A DNA stretch of 31,798 nt from Phallusia fumigata. Taxonomy: Eukaryota; Chordata; Ascidiacea; Phlebobranchia; Ascidiidae. The stretch's first letter is position 1. Each line of letters begins with the position of its first letter. The stretch spans positions 1-31,798 of the forward strand of contig QXVZ01015868.1 in NCBI GenBank assembly GCA_008931825.1. The letters are read 5' to 3'. Below the pieces are notes generated by a model, which was not told where the DNA came from, did no database searches, and was given only the letters and a program-made list of their open reading frames with translations. The translations under genes and the position numbers were made by a program. This document shows, in pieces, positions 10,301 to 19,453 of the stretch.

Positions 10301-12967
10301 GCAACGAGGTCATGGAGAGCTTTGTTCCCTCAAGCAAGGCCGCCAACACACCAGGCAACGAGTTGCGAACAAGAGAGATCCCGCTTCAGTCCCTGATCCA
10401 CCTCAAAGTGTTTTCCGACAAGGGGAAAAAGCTTTCGACATCTGTGACGTACAAAGTTGAGCTGAGTAAAAATACGCTGAATACCAAGGTTCTTAAAACG
10501 ACGCCCAACGGTGATAAGGTGGATCTGCAGTCCGCGAAGATCAAGTGCGTGTTTTTGAACGAAACTACCCACCTATTTTCTACCAAAGGTCTTCGCGTGG
10601 TGTACGGCGAAGCCGGTGACTATCATTGCGAGTCTAACCACACGACTGTATTCGCAGTTCTGTTGTCGCTTGTATCGGTGACGATTCCACATAGCGTCCA
10701 GGTACGCAGGTTCTTGTTTGTAATGGTTCTTGTGGAGAGATATTTCCTAACATTATTATAGATCTCCGAGTACTTGGTTTAAATTTGACAGCAAAGTAGA
10801 CGTATAACATTTGGATTGATCTACTTCTCGTAAGTGACGAATTACTGGGTGGTGGACACACATAAAATAAGTCAATGGGGGGCGGGGGACTCGCTATGTT
10901 TTGTCGTACGGCACCACTTAGTTACATACCATACAATACTGAAAGTTTGGAAACTATAGTTGCAATCCAAGACCTTCAGTTTTACAGACTATTTATTCGG
11001 ATAGGCGAAAATTGTCGTGGAATTTACCCGATCACCAACAATCTCTAGCAGCGACAAATGTTTCTTCCATGATTTCCCCCTTTAACTAGGAGTTCGAAAC
11101 TCTCTTTGCTAATTTACGATTTCTAGCAGTGTTTGTGTAGTCGCGTAAATAGCTTTGTACAACCCGCTTTGAGCAAATATTTGACCTTTTGACCTGACCC
11201 CACTGACCTACTTTGTTGCAGATTTTGTCATACGTCACTGAATCGATATCGCTCTTCTTTCTTACGCTGACACTGATGATATTATTGAGAGTGCGCAGAA
11301 ATGTGCGCAGCGACCGGACGCCGGTGCAGATAAATCTTACCCTTTGTTTGCTGATGCTTCATTTTTGGAATTTGATTCAAGAGGGAATGGTTAAATATTC
11401 GGCAGCTTGCGAGATGACCGCGGTTTTCATACAGTTCTTCCTTTTGGCGTCAGGTACAAAAAGACCTCGCCTGCCTTGAATGAAATTTATACTGCAGTCA
11501 ATCAGAAGGCAAACATTAACATGAAAATTGCATATCGGAAATTTAAAATCAAAATGCAAAAGAGCCGTCAATAACTAAACTACTTTTTGCATTTTTGTTA
11601 CAGTACGGGTATTTCTAGTTTCTGATATTTTATTACTTAGGCTGTTTGCTTATTAGTTTAATACCTGCCAACATTTTTTGAAACTAACGCTTACGTACAA
11701 GCGCATATAAAATTCAGGGAAACGCCCTGAAAGCAAAAACTGCTATTAACAATAACCGCGTAACAATAATTACACCAATATCATTTCACATCAGGTCTTG
11801 AAGATAATTGATGAAAAACCTTAAAAATTTCCTTATACTTTGCAGCATTCTGGATGTTGCTAGAGGGTGTTACCCTCACAAGCAAGACCCTAGACAGCGC
11901 TATGAACCACAGGCCAACGAGGAAGGTCAGAATCTTACAAATCGTTATCGGATGGGGTTTTCCAGCGATCATTGTCATCATTGCAGCGTCCGTTGGCTTT
12001 TCGACGAACAGCTACATGAGTCACAACCCTGCCCTTCTCACGTCGCTTCCTGGCATCAACGAGTACAGCAAATGCTGGCTAAACGCGGAATCTGGTGTTC
12101 TGCTGTGGGGAGTTATCGTTCCGGTTTCGACAACCCTACTGTTGGGAATTGCAATTTTGATCCGAATGGCGCTTTTCGTGTATAGAATGAGCAAGCAGGC
12201 AGACAACTTCAAACCGACATCAGAACGAGGTCAAGGAACACTTGGGAATGCCGATCATGTAAAAGCGACGTTTAAGGCAACGTTGATGTTAATGCCGGTA
12301 CTTGGTGTGCCGTGGTTATTCGGATTTTTTTCGGGTAAGAACAACGTTTGTTGACTTGAGATGATGCCCTGAGGTTCTGTTATGGCTTTTGTATCATCAG
12401 CGTGATTTTAAAAACAGAGAGTTACATCTGCTTTTTACCACATTTTTTTTTACCAATAAGCTTATTAGTGAATAGTCTACGCTGAAATTATTAGTGAATA
12501 GTCTACGCGGAAATGATAACGTACTAGTCACCGAAAAGGTCTCTCAGGTAATCGGACAAGTTGACTTGATGTTTCCAAATAGGTTTGGTCGGTTTTCACT
12601 TCCACATTCATGAAAGGTCCGTGAATGCAAAAGTCAAGGATTATGTAGCAAAAACTCAGGCACACTTTAAAAACTGGAAGGTTATGGTGTTCTTTATAGC
12701 CAATTTTTGAATTTGACAAATGCATAGCTACGATTGATCATGAGCTTTTGTAATTGCCTAGGTCCTACGATTGCCTTCATGTACGTCACTGCACTCGTAA
12801 ATGGCCTGCAAGGATTCTTTCTATTCGTCATTTATGTATTACTCGGCAAAGAGGTGCGCCGTTCGCTGCTGGTTCAGTTGCAGAGGACCAGATTGGGAAG
12901 TGTCATTGAATCTACGATGGGAAGGTCAAAGCGTCATTACAGCACCACGCAGACGGCCGACACGTGA
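4379..12967 (+). CDS. Adhesion GPCR with N-terminal C-type-lectin-like domain (receptor 1)
   Basis: Thirteen exons give 899 residues: 4379-4433, 4854-5024, 5349-5567, 6164-6214, 6285-6335, 6398-6484, 6735-6869, 7225-7320, 9464-9736 (its first copy at 7390 is cut by the n at 7555), 10067-10701, 11222-11453, 11846-12334, 12762-12967. Order: signal peptide (1-18, MYLFVLLFVLNSLMPLPA), CTLD (19-148; DGGRLAVVND, YVCEF), small Cys-rich exons (149-288), Thr/Ser-rich stalk (289-379), GAIN with GPS (380-591), seven helices (592 to about 860; RSDRTPVQINL, MLLEGV, KCWLN, LGVPWLFG), short tail. The GPS reads ESNHT|TVFAVLL, so a tethered-agonist segment is present, but two of the four usual GPS cysteines are missing (KGL for GC, CES for CxC). 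The CTLD lacks EPN/QPD and WND calcium-site motifs. Introns 1-9 are all phase 1. Ligand unknown. It is probably a tandem paralogue of the gene at 19454. Confidence 0.9.
6384..7554. repeat. Assembly duplicate, copy A of receptor 1 exons 6-9 (part)
   Basis: This 1171-bp block recurs, as far as can be read identically, at 8458-9628 (offset 2074). It holds exon 6, exon 7, exon 8 and the start of exon 9, and stops at the n at 7555 in mid-exon. Exact identity through introns, together with a join inside a codon run, points to an unmerged contig end rather than a biological duplication. Confidence 0.85.
7556..8456. repeat. Divergent copy B of receptor 1 exons 7 (part), 8 and 9
   Basis: Bases 7556-8456 align with 6794 onward and, beyond the first copy, with about 8868-9764. 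Exons are 7556-7631 (end of exon 7), 7988-8083 (exon 8) and 8156-8428 (exon 9), each with the same length and splice sites as the other copy. Scattered substitutions and a 3-bp poly-T/A difference before exon 9 separate it from the A copies. It is bounded by n on both sides. Most likely this is the other haplotype. A true exon duplication is possible but would need breaks inside two exons. Confidence 0.8.
8458..9628. repeat. Assembly duplicate, second copy of block A (receptor 1 exons 6-9)
   Basis: Same sequence as 6384-7554. Exons here are 8472-8558, 8809-8943, 9299-9394 and 9464-9736. Unlike the first copy it runs on without a break through the end of exon 9 (donor GTACGT at 9737) and into the GAIN exon at 10067, so this is the copy that completes the gene. 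Confidence 0.85.
12463..12514. repeat. Two-copy 26-bp tandem repeat in the last intron of receptor 1
   Basis: The unit beginning TATTAGTGAATAGTCTACGC occurs at 12463 and again at 12489 with one or two differences. It lies in the intron before the TM7 exon. No function is suggested. Confidence 0.85.
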
Positions 12968-13571
12968 AATGTGATAATACGTCGACTGTCTCACCATTGA
13001 CCTAGTTGATTTTGATGCATGTCATGGGCCACGTTGTATATTATTAAACATTTGTATCATAATTTGGTCTTTGCATGACTGTTCCATCTTCTTTTTCGTT
13101 TCGCTTGTTACACTTATGGTTGACGCAAAATTTAAAAAGCGCAAAAAGGCATGTAAATTTCAACCATTTTTGAAACGTTTTTGTCGCCAGTAAACACTTT
13201 AAACCAGCTCGCCAAACAAGTATAATTTCGACCTGTTGTGGAGTTCTTCGGTATTTGCCATTTCTATCAAAAACTATGCCAGATTTGGTCCACTGATTAG
13301 AACCACAATTTCAAGTCTACCCGGTGTACACGTCTTTGCTGGGTCAGGTCGCTTCCAGGCCTTCAGTGCAGCATTTGCATTAGGTCACAATACAAAACAG
13401 CGTACGAACGGTCATTACACCACATAAGGTATATGTACAGGACGTTTGCGTAAACGGAAACTACTCCAGTCTGTCGCAACAGCCTACACAAAATACTATT
13501 TGTTGCTGACCAGGACGCTAGCTTAACATGGAACCATTTTGGAAGATACTGAGCGAATCAACAAAAAGAAT
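12968..13571. other. Intergenic spacer and 5' region of the first secreted lectin
   Basis: About 600 bp between the receptor 1 stop and the first lectin ATG. An ATTAAA near 13042 may serve as the receptor's poly(A) signal. A short upstream frame begins at 13528 (ATG) and ends with TGA at 13573-13575, overlapping the lectin ATG as ATGA. Nothing else is recognised. Confidence 0.5.
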
Positions 13572-13575
13572 ATGA
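13528..13575 (+). promoter_or_regulatory. Upstream open reading frame overlapping the lectin 1 start (ATGA)
   Basis: ATG at 13528 opens a 15-codon frame whose TGA (13573-13575) overlaps the lectin ATG (13572-13574). If the transcript starts upstream of 13528, it could restrain lectin translation or feed it by termination-reinitiation. The transcription start is not known, so this is only a candidate. Confidence 0.35.
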
Positions 13576-14474
13576 AATTATTTGTGATCGTCTTACTTCT
13601 GTTACGTGAGTAACTTTACTGATTCCTTAGTGAGATTAGAAAGTGAGTTTAGCCAAACTAAACGTCATTTATTTTCAGCAAATTTGATAATTTGTATTGC
13701 GTTGGATCGGAGTTTGTCGCGAACATTGATTACCAAGACTTTTATCATGCACGAAAAGAAGCTGACCGCGTTTCAAGCCTGGTGTTTTTGTGATTGCATC
13801 AACGAAACATTGGCAACAATTCGTAATACCAGTGAACTATTACACGATTTTTCTGCTGTTTTTTCTTATGCAAAGTCAACAGCTTGGATAGGTGAGAATG
13901 TATTGGATTATGAACACCGTATTCACTTGAAGTGACATGAATATTCACGTGCCACCTATTAAAACAGACCCAACTACAGTAACCTGTAGACCCCGTCTCG
14001 TTTTTGAATCCAGCAAACTAATGGCTTGGATTGAACCACAAATATTGTTTACGCACACAACTGTGTTTTAAGGTCTGTACCGAATTCCATGTGTAAAGGA
14101 GTGGGTGTGGATGGATGGGACCGAAACGGACAACTTTCCCACAGAACTTGAAAACGAAACAGATTTCTTGGAAGATGATGGACTTTGTGTTTACGTGAAA
14201 AAAACACGGTCAATACAACGTTTTCATGTTGCAAACTGTTTTGAAAAACATAAACCTCTTTGCCATACATCGATGTTTTCAGGTGAGTAGCCCACGAATG
14301 ACATTTGAAAACTAACCGAATATCAAAACTCAAACTTCGAACGCAACGTACCCAACACTGCATATCTTTTAATTATTAGACGCGTCGTGGCCAAAAATGG
14401 AAGCAAGAGAGACTTGTTACAACAACTGCACCGCAAATATTTCCGACCAAAACGAATCAATGTGGAGCTATTAA
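13572..14474 (+). CDS. Small secreted C-type-lectin-like protein 1
   Basis: Four exons, 13572-13605, 13679-13891, 14073-14282 and 14380-14474, join to 183 residues. Exon 1 is most of a signal peptide (MKLFVIVLLLL). Exons 2 and 3 form one CTLD split by a phase-1 intron after STAWIG; key features are TAFQAWCFCDC, NETLATIRN, EWVWMDGT, DDGLCVYV, VANC and PLC. The calcium/sugar motifs EPN/QPD and WND are absent, so classical calcium-dependent sugar binding is unlikely. The last exon (DASWPKMEARETCYNNC...) ends in TAA and matches the start of receptor 2's stalk exon (NETCYN). There is no membrane segment or GPI signal, so the product should be secreted. N-glycosylation sequons such as NNC T, NIS and NES are visible. 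AATAAA at 14803 follows. Its function is inferred only from its neighbours. Confidence 0.85.
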
Positions 14475-14802
14475 TACCGAAACAACAGCATTACAAGATG
14501 TTAAACGTTTTTCTATGAGCTATGTAGGCCATCGCGTGTGAAATAGCATATCGTGCTGAACACGGCATAACAAATTTAAATAGCAGTTAGTATAGTAAGG
14601 CTTTCTAGGTCGATTCAGCAAAAGCGCCAAGTTGTTTCAATATGATTGTTTTACGCCATCTTGTGTGTGAGCTTGCCCAACTCACTAAAGGGTTTATGTA
14701 CCCGCCGTCTTTTTGCATTTGAGAAATTATATAACAATTGATTTTGGTGTACATCTTTTGCTTCATTGTGCGGTGAAAGATAAAATAACTAGTGTTTTTA
14801 TA

Positions 14803-14808
14803 AATAAA
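14803..14808 (+). terminator. Candidate poly(A) signal of secreted lectin 1
   Basis: AATAAA about 330 bp past the lectin 1 stop, within ATAAATAAAGTAG. It lies upstream of the hAT-like element at 14947. Confidence 0.5.
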
Positions 14809-14946
14809 GTAGTAAAAAGAAACTGTTCAAATTACAAAATTTAAATGGAAATAACTCAGTGGAGCTATGTTGTATTAGGGGAACGACCCTCTGTGGGTTT
14901 AAGTTTGTTCTTGAGTTAAAAAACGCAAACATGGTTGTGTTTAGTG

Positions 14947-15655
14947 CAGTGGCGGCTCGTAGCTAAAATTAGTGGGGGTGCTGCTCCAGAAATTTTTAAC
15001 CTTTGTTTTAATGTTGTGTAAAAGTAAACAGTTAAGCAGATAAGAAAATTTATTCAGAAACCTAATAAAATCCTAAAATAACATATCAAACATTTTTTAC
15101 TTAAATCCCCTACAGTAAGTGTGATAAACTCAACTGAAACTATAAGCGGTTCTGAGGACAACGCACGCGGAGTACAAAAACGCTACCTTCCTTCACAACG
15201 CCGCTTTCAGCCTCGCATTCCGCTACCTGCCTGGCATGCGCATATCAGCCAAACCCCACGCAGCTGGAACTGTGAAGCGCACAGTTCCATCATAGCATAC
15301 TCTGAGTATACTATAGTCCCATACAAAGATTTTTCTATGTTTTTTCATGACCTGGGCCGATAATCAATGGTTTTTCAATGGTTCGGTGTCCTTGCTGTTT
15401 TATAAAACCTTTTAACGATGACGAATTGATGAAGTGGCAATGCAAATAAACTTAACTTGACTTATGACGTCATAGTGAATTCTTGTTTGTGCTCAAGTGG
15501 CATGATGGTAACTGACGTTAAGTAAAACGATTAATATTGTACTTTGAAGAAAGGTTTGAAGAAAAGGGGACTGATTGTCTTGAATGTTATCGATGATGCC
15601 AAGAAAAAATAGGGGATAATGCAGTTCCACAGTCCCTTTACACGAGCCGCCATTG
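14947..15655. mobile_element. Non-autonomous hAT-like DNA transposon (about 709 bp)
   Basis: The left end CAGTGGCGGCTCGT (14947) is matched in inverted orientation at the right end by ACGAGCCGCCATTG (15642-15655), giving about 14-bp terminal inverted repeats with one mismatch. The flanks carry an 8-bp target duplication, GTTTAGTG (14939-14946) and GTATAGTG (15656-15663), 7 of 8 matching. The ends and 8-bp duplication are typical of the hAT superfamily. No transposase reading frame is visible, so it would depend on an autonomous relative. An inner hairpin at 15265-15289 has perfect 10-bp arms (TGGAACTGTG, CACAGTTCCA). It lies between the two secreted lectin genes. Confidence 0.8.
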
Positions 15656-15865
15656 GTATAGTGGAACTGTTGACAACCTTTGTGCACAAAGTTGCTGCCA
15701 GGCTTTGTGCTTTACGCCTACAGAGTCACACTGTGCCAAACGCAAGCGGAAAGCAAATTACGTCGCAACATAACTTGTTACTCACTTGGGTAACCATACA
15801 CTTTTAATATGGAGCGTGTAGTGCATAGTCGAGGACAAAATTAACTGTGGCCCGCTACAGACAAA

Positions 15866-17451
15866 ATGGAGACAATGAAAGCGATTTTTCTTGCAATTTT
15901 GTTGAGTAAGTAACATTGGTAAATCAGCAAATACCTGTGGATAATTAGGTTTTATTTGTAGTTAACTGGATTAGTTGCAACGGTTTGAAACTCAAGGATT
16001 ATGATCTCCATGAGTCAAATTTGACTGCGTTTCAGTCTTGGTGTTACTGTGATTGTCTTAGTGAGACGTTGGCCACAATCCGGGACAACGACGAACTACT
16101 TTCCGCTGCGATTCGAGTTTTTCTAAACTATTCTATAGGAACGACAGCTTGGATAGGTGAGAGCATTTTTACGCCGAATTTGAAAGCATGGGTTTAATAC
16201 GTGGCTTGCACTAATGGTTTTGATGGTGCGTAAAATTGAAACCGAGGTTTAAAACCTAAGTACAAAAAACTTTTCTGGTTTTCATCGGGATACGGAAAAT
16301 CTTTTGGTTTCCCAAAAAAGACGGACTTCTAAAACTTTTCTGGTTTTCATCGGGATACGGAAAATCTTTTGGTTTCCCAAAAAAGACGGACTTTAAGAAA
16401 AAGTAGCTGCCGAAAACGTGAAGCAAAATCATTCAGACTATATGTGGTTACGATAAGTATGTGCTTCACAAGAAATATAAACAGACATCAATTTGACGTT
16501 GGTCAATGATTCCTAGCAGCGACATTGATTAGGCGAGTGATTCCCAACCTTTTTGTGGTTGCGTACCACTTGGAGGTAAAACAATTTCGACGCGTACCAC
16601 CTAGTTCAACAACTTTGCTTACTGCGCACCGAAAATCAAGGCGGTTTTCTACTACCATTGCAAACGCATTAACATTGCCTTTGTTATCTTTATGATTAAA
16701 TAACTTTGGGACAAAGACATATTGTTCACAAAAGGTTGTTGGCCATCGGACTTTTGCACTTTGAATAGACCAGTTGAGTGTTACAAAAGAACCTAGGGGA
16801 TTAAGTAACAAACATTTCGAGATCACTTACAATTTGTTTTTAATTCGAACTAAATCCGCAAATTACGAAAAGGTGCTCGTGTACCACCTGGAATGCCGTC
16901 GCGTACCACTAGTGGTACGCGTACCACCGGTTGGGAAACACTGAATTAGGCGAATGACTCGCCTTAAAATGATCCGTGTATGGGGAGTTGTTAACAGCAA
17001 TGCTAGCAAAGCGCCCATCTTTTGAAAAAAGTTAGATGTTGTTTCGCAGGTCTTTATCAAATACCGTGTGTGCAACAATATGTGTGGATGGATGGAACAG
17101 AAATGAACGGATTTCCAACAAACATTACCGATGAGTTCGTAGAGAACTTTGACGAAGACGGCCTCTGTGTTTACGCAAATAAAACTGATCAGTTTAGGCT
17201 CAAATTCCACGCAGCGAATTGCTCCCAAAATCATTCCACGATTTGCCAAACCGGATCTTACTCTGGTAAGTACAACTTATGTAAATGTTTTAAATTTTGA
17301 ACATTTCAGTTTACATAAAATGAAGTGTCAAAATAAAATTTAAGGCTACGATGTGTTTTTAGATGCGTTCATGTCCTGGGGGAAGGCTAATACAAGCGAA
17401 TCCTGTCAGCTCAACTGTACAACAAACAGAATAGAACGATACAGTACCTAG
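15866..17451 (+). CDS. Small secreted C-type-lectin-like protein 2
   Basis: Exons 15866-15905, 15962-16156, 17050-17265 and 17363-17451 join to 179 residues, with all three introns in phase 1. Exon 1 gives the signal peptide (METMKAIFLAILL). The CTLD resembles that of the gene at 13572: TAFQSWCYCDC, SETLATIRDND, TTAWIG, then QYVWMDGTEMNGF, DEDGLCVYAN, AANC and TICQ. EPN/QPD and WND are again missing. The final exon (DAFMSWGKANTSESCQLNC...) ends in TAG and parallels the last exon of lectin 1. There is no transmembrane segment. The large 893-bp second intron contains a 65-bp tandem repeat and a 409-bp hAT-like element. Together with lectin 1 it is a tandem duplicate lying between the two receptors. 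A soluble recognition or decoy role is inference. Confidence 0.85.
16266..16395. repeat. Two-copy 65-bp tandem repeat in lectin 2 intron
   Basis: The unit containing TTTTCTGGTTTTCATCGGGA appears twice, starting near 16266 and 16331, nearly identical. It ends with the shared AAAAAAGACGGACTT. Recent local duplication. No coding content. Confidence 0.85.
16535..16943. mobile_element. Non-autonomous hAT-like DNA transposon (about 409 bp)
   Basis: Left end GAGTGATTCCCAACC is mirrored by right end GGTTGGGAAACACTG (canonical form CAGTGNTTCCCAACC). Flanking 8-mers GATTAGGC (16527-16534) and AATTAGGC (16944-16951) look like a target duplication with one mismatch. GTACCAC-type subterminal motifs occur in both orientations near the ends. 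No transposase frame. It sits in the second intron of secreted lectin 2. Confidence 0.8.
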
Positions 17452-19453
17452 GCACCAACAACCATGCCACCTTTAGACCTTTAGTTCTCCATCAATCGAA
17501 ATTACGTTTTTTTTATGTTTGTGTGTTTTAATGGTCGTTTTGTATTATGCAGTGCGTGCAAAGTTTAGTTTTTGGGTGGTATGATTTGGTCGTGAAAGTG
17601 GTATGACTGTTTAGTCAATTTTTTGGTTTTACAGAAAAAAACGAGTTCATGTTAAACCAGAAAAAGTCTAAAAGTAGAAATGTAGTGTTGTGGGATCAGA
17701 AATATTTGCAAGCGTTCTGTTTGCCCAATCGTACGTAGGTATTATGCTGGAAACAATTATAGTCTCGCTGTATATATGACTTGTGTACTACAAAAACGAA
17801 AGTGTACTATATCTCGGAGCTCCCCATTACTGCATTAAAAGTATTCAAGTAAATGAAAAAATTACATTATATTGAGTCTACGCCTTTTTTCAATTTTGAC
17901 AGAGCCATTCAAAAAATTATTCGTAAGCAAGTCAATCCGCAAAGTTAGCAATTGTTATATCTACGGTGTCTTTCCATAGAACGGTTTATTGAAGGCAACA
18001 TTCCGATGTCCCGTCAGAATAGGCGCAAAAGCTTGCCAAGTCAAGATTTTCCTAAATTGACAAACACATGCAATTGATCACTGTAAAACACAACTTCAGG
18101 CACAATAAACTGTAGTAGTCTGTTACAATTTCTAGACGCAACATTACTATTTTTGCAGTTGCGCTAATACGCCTGCATGTAGCGCCAAAACCAAAAAAAC
18201 ATGCGCCGCATCAGCGGGTGATAAAATTATCAAGTAAAAAAACACTAACATTAATTAAACCTGTGTGTAAAGTGTCCTTTTGGATACGCAACCGAATATA
18301 ATGTTACATACCCAAGAAAGGCGAAACAGTTGCTCATAAAGTCTGAAATCTATGATAGCAATAAAAAAAGTTGGACTTCACCGTCCAAATAGTGATAATG
18401 TTTTTTATTGTTTTGTTTTTACAACTATAGAAGCAATTACATTTAGCCTATAAGTGCCGATCCAAGTAGCGACAGAGCAAAGTTGCAAATCATGATTACA
18501 CTTTGCAATTATATTGTCTGGATCCGGGTAAGCTGTTCACTTCGGATATTTCGCAAACAGTGCTTTACAATCGTCCCCTGTTTTGTACAGACTGCAGCTC
18601 TATTTTTGCCTCCGTTTTCTGTCTTTTACGGCATCGCCCTAATAAGATTATTCTAATTTACGTCCCGTAAGCACCAGGCTGTCACCTAAGACATTTGATG
18701 CAAACTATTTTCAGTGGAGATTGCGACCATAACAGGTAATGAGGACTGCGAATAATAAAGAATTTGAGGATAGTAAAGTGTCCGCCGTATGATGTCACAC
18801 TACAGGACGCATATCAATCAGCAGTGTTAACAAATCAACGAAATCCCCTAGGTTTGATGGCCTGCGGTCGAGACTGCATCCCGCAGTGCCCTAACACAAT
18901 GTGAGTTGAAGCAGGTTTGGTCATAACAAACGCTATTAGATAACCAGGGAAACGTCATTCCAAATCGAGAGGTGCATTGATGGTGACGCACCGCGTTTCT
19001 ACGCGCACTTGTTTTCCATTCACAGGCGTCACAAGGGTGGGTGAGTGCAATCAATTTTGTGCACTGCACATCCCAGTTTACTAGACCACCTAAGCCAACA
19101 TTTCACTTTCGCAGGATTTTGTGTTGAATTAGGTGTTGCTACTGCGGTTGGATACGCGCAGAAAGATTAACACAACAACGCGTAACGAGCAAATTGGTGG
19201 GTGTACTTTGGCAAGCCTGCGTGTTCCATGTAGGCGTTGTCAGGTGCATCATGCTGACAGATCCACTCTTTAAGCGCTGATATGCAGGGCGGATAGTTGC
19301 TGCATTACACCGCTCACAGTGACAGGAATGATTTGTGTTTATGGTTAGCAGTACTGTTTGATAGATAGTAAAGATAAAAGCAACAACACTTGCAATTTAC
19401 ATTAAAGATCAGAGGATAGGTAAGAACAATTATTAGATTCAGATTTTTACCAT
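17452..19453. other. Intergenic region between lectin 2 and receptor 2
   Basis: Two kilobases without a recognisable gene. Candidate poly(A) signals near 17834 (ATTAAA) and 18106 (AATAAA) could serve lectin 2. A 6-bp hairpin (TTGGAC, 6-base loop, GTCCAA) is at 18371-18388. The open frame on the minus strand around 18848-19069 has no family features. Nothing else supported. Confidence 0.5.

Noticed and set aside
18848-19069. Minus-strand frame with several Cys and His codons
   Set aside because: No zinc-finger spacing or other domain, and no start context or neighbours to support a gene.
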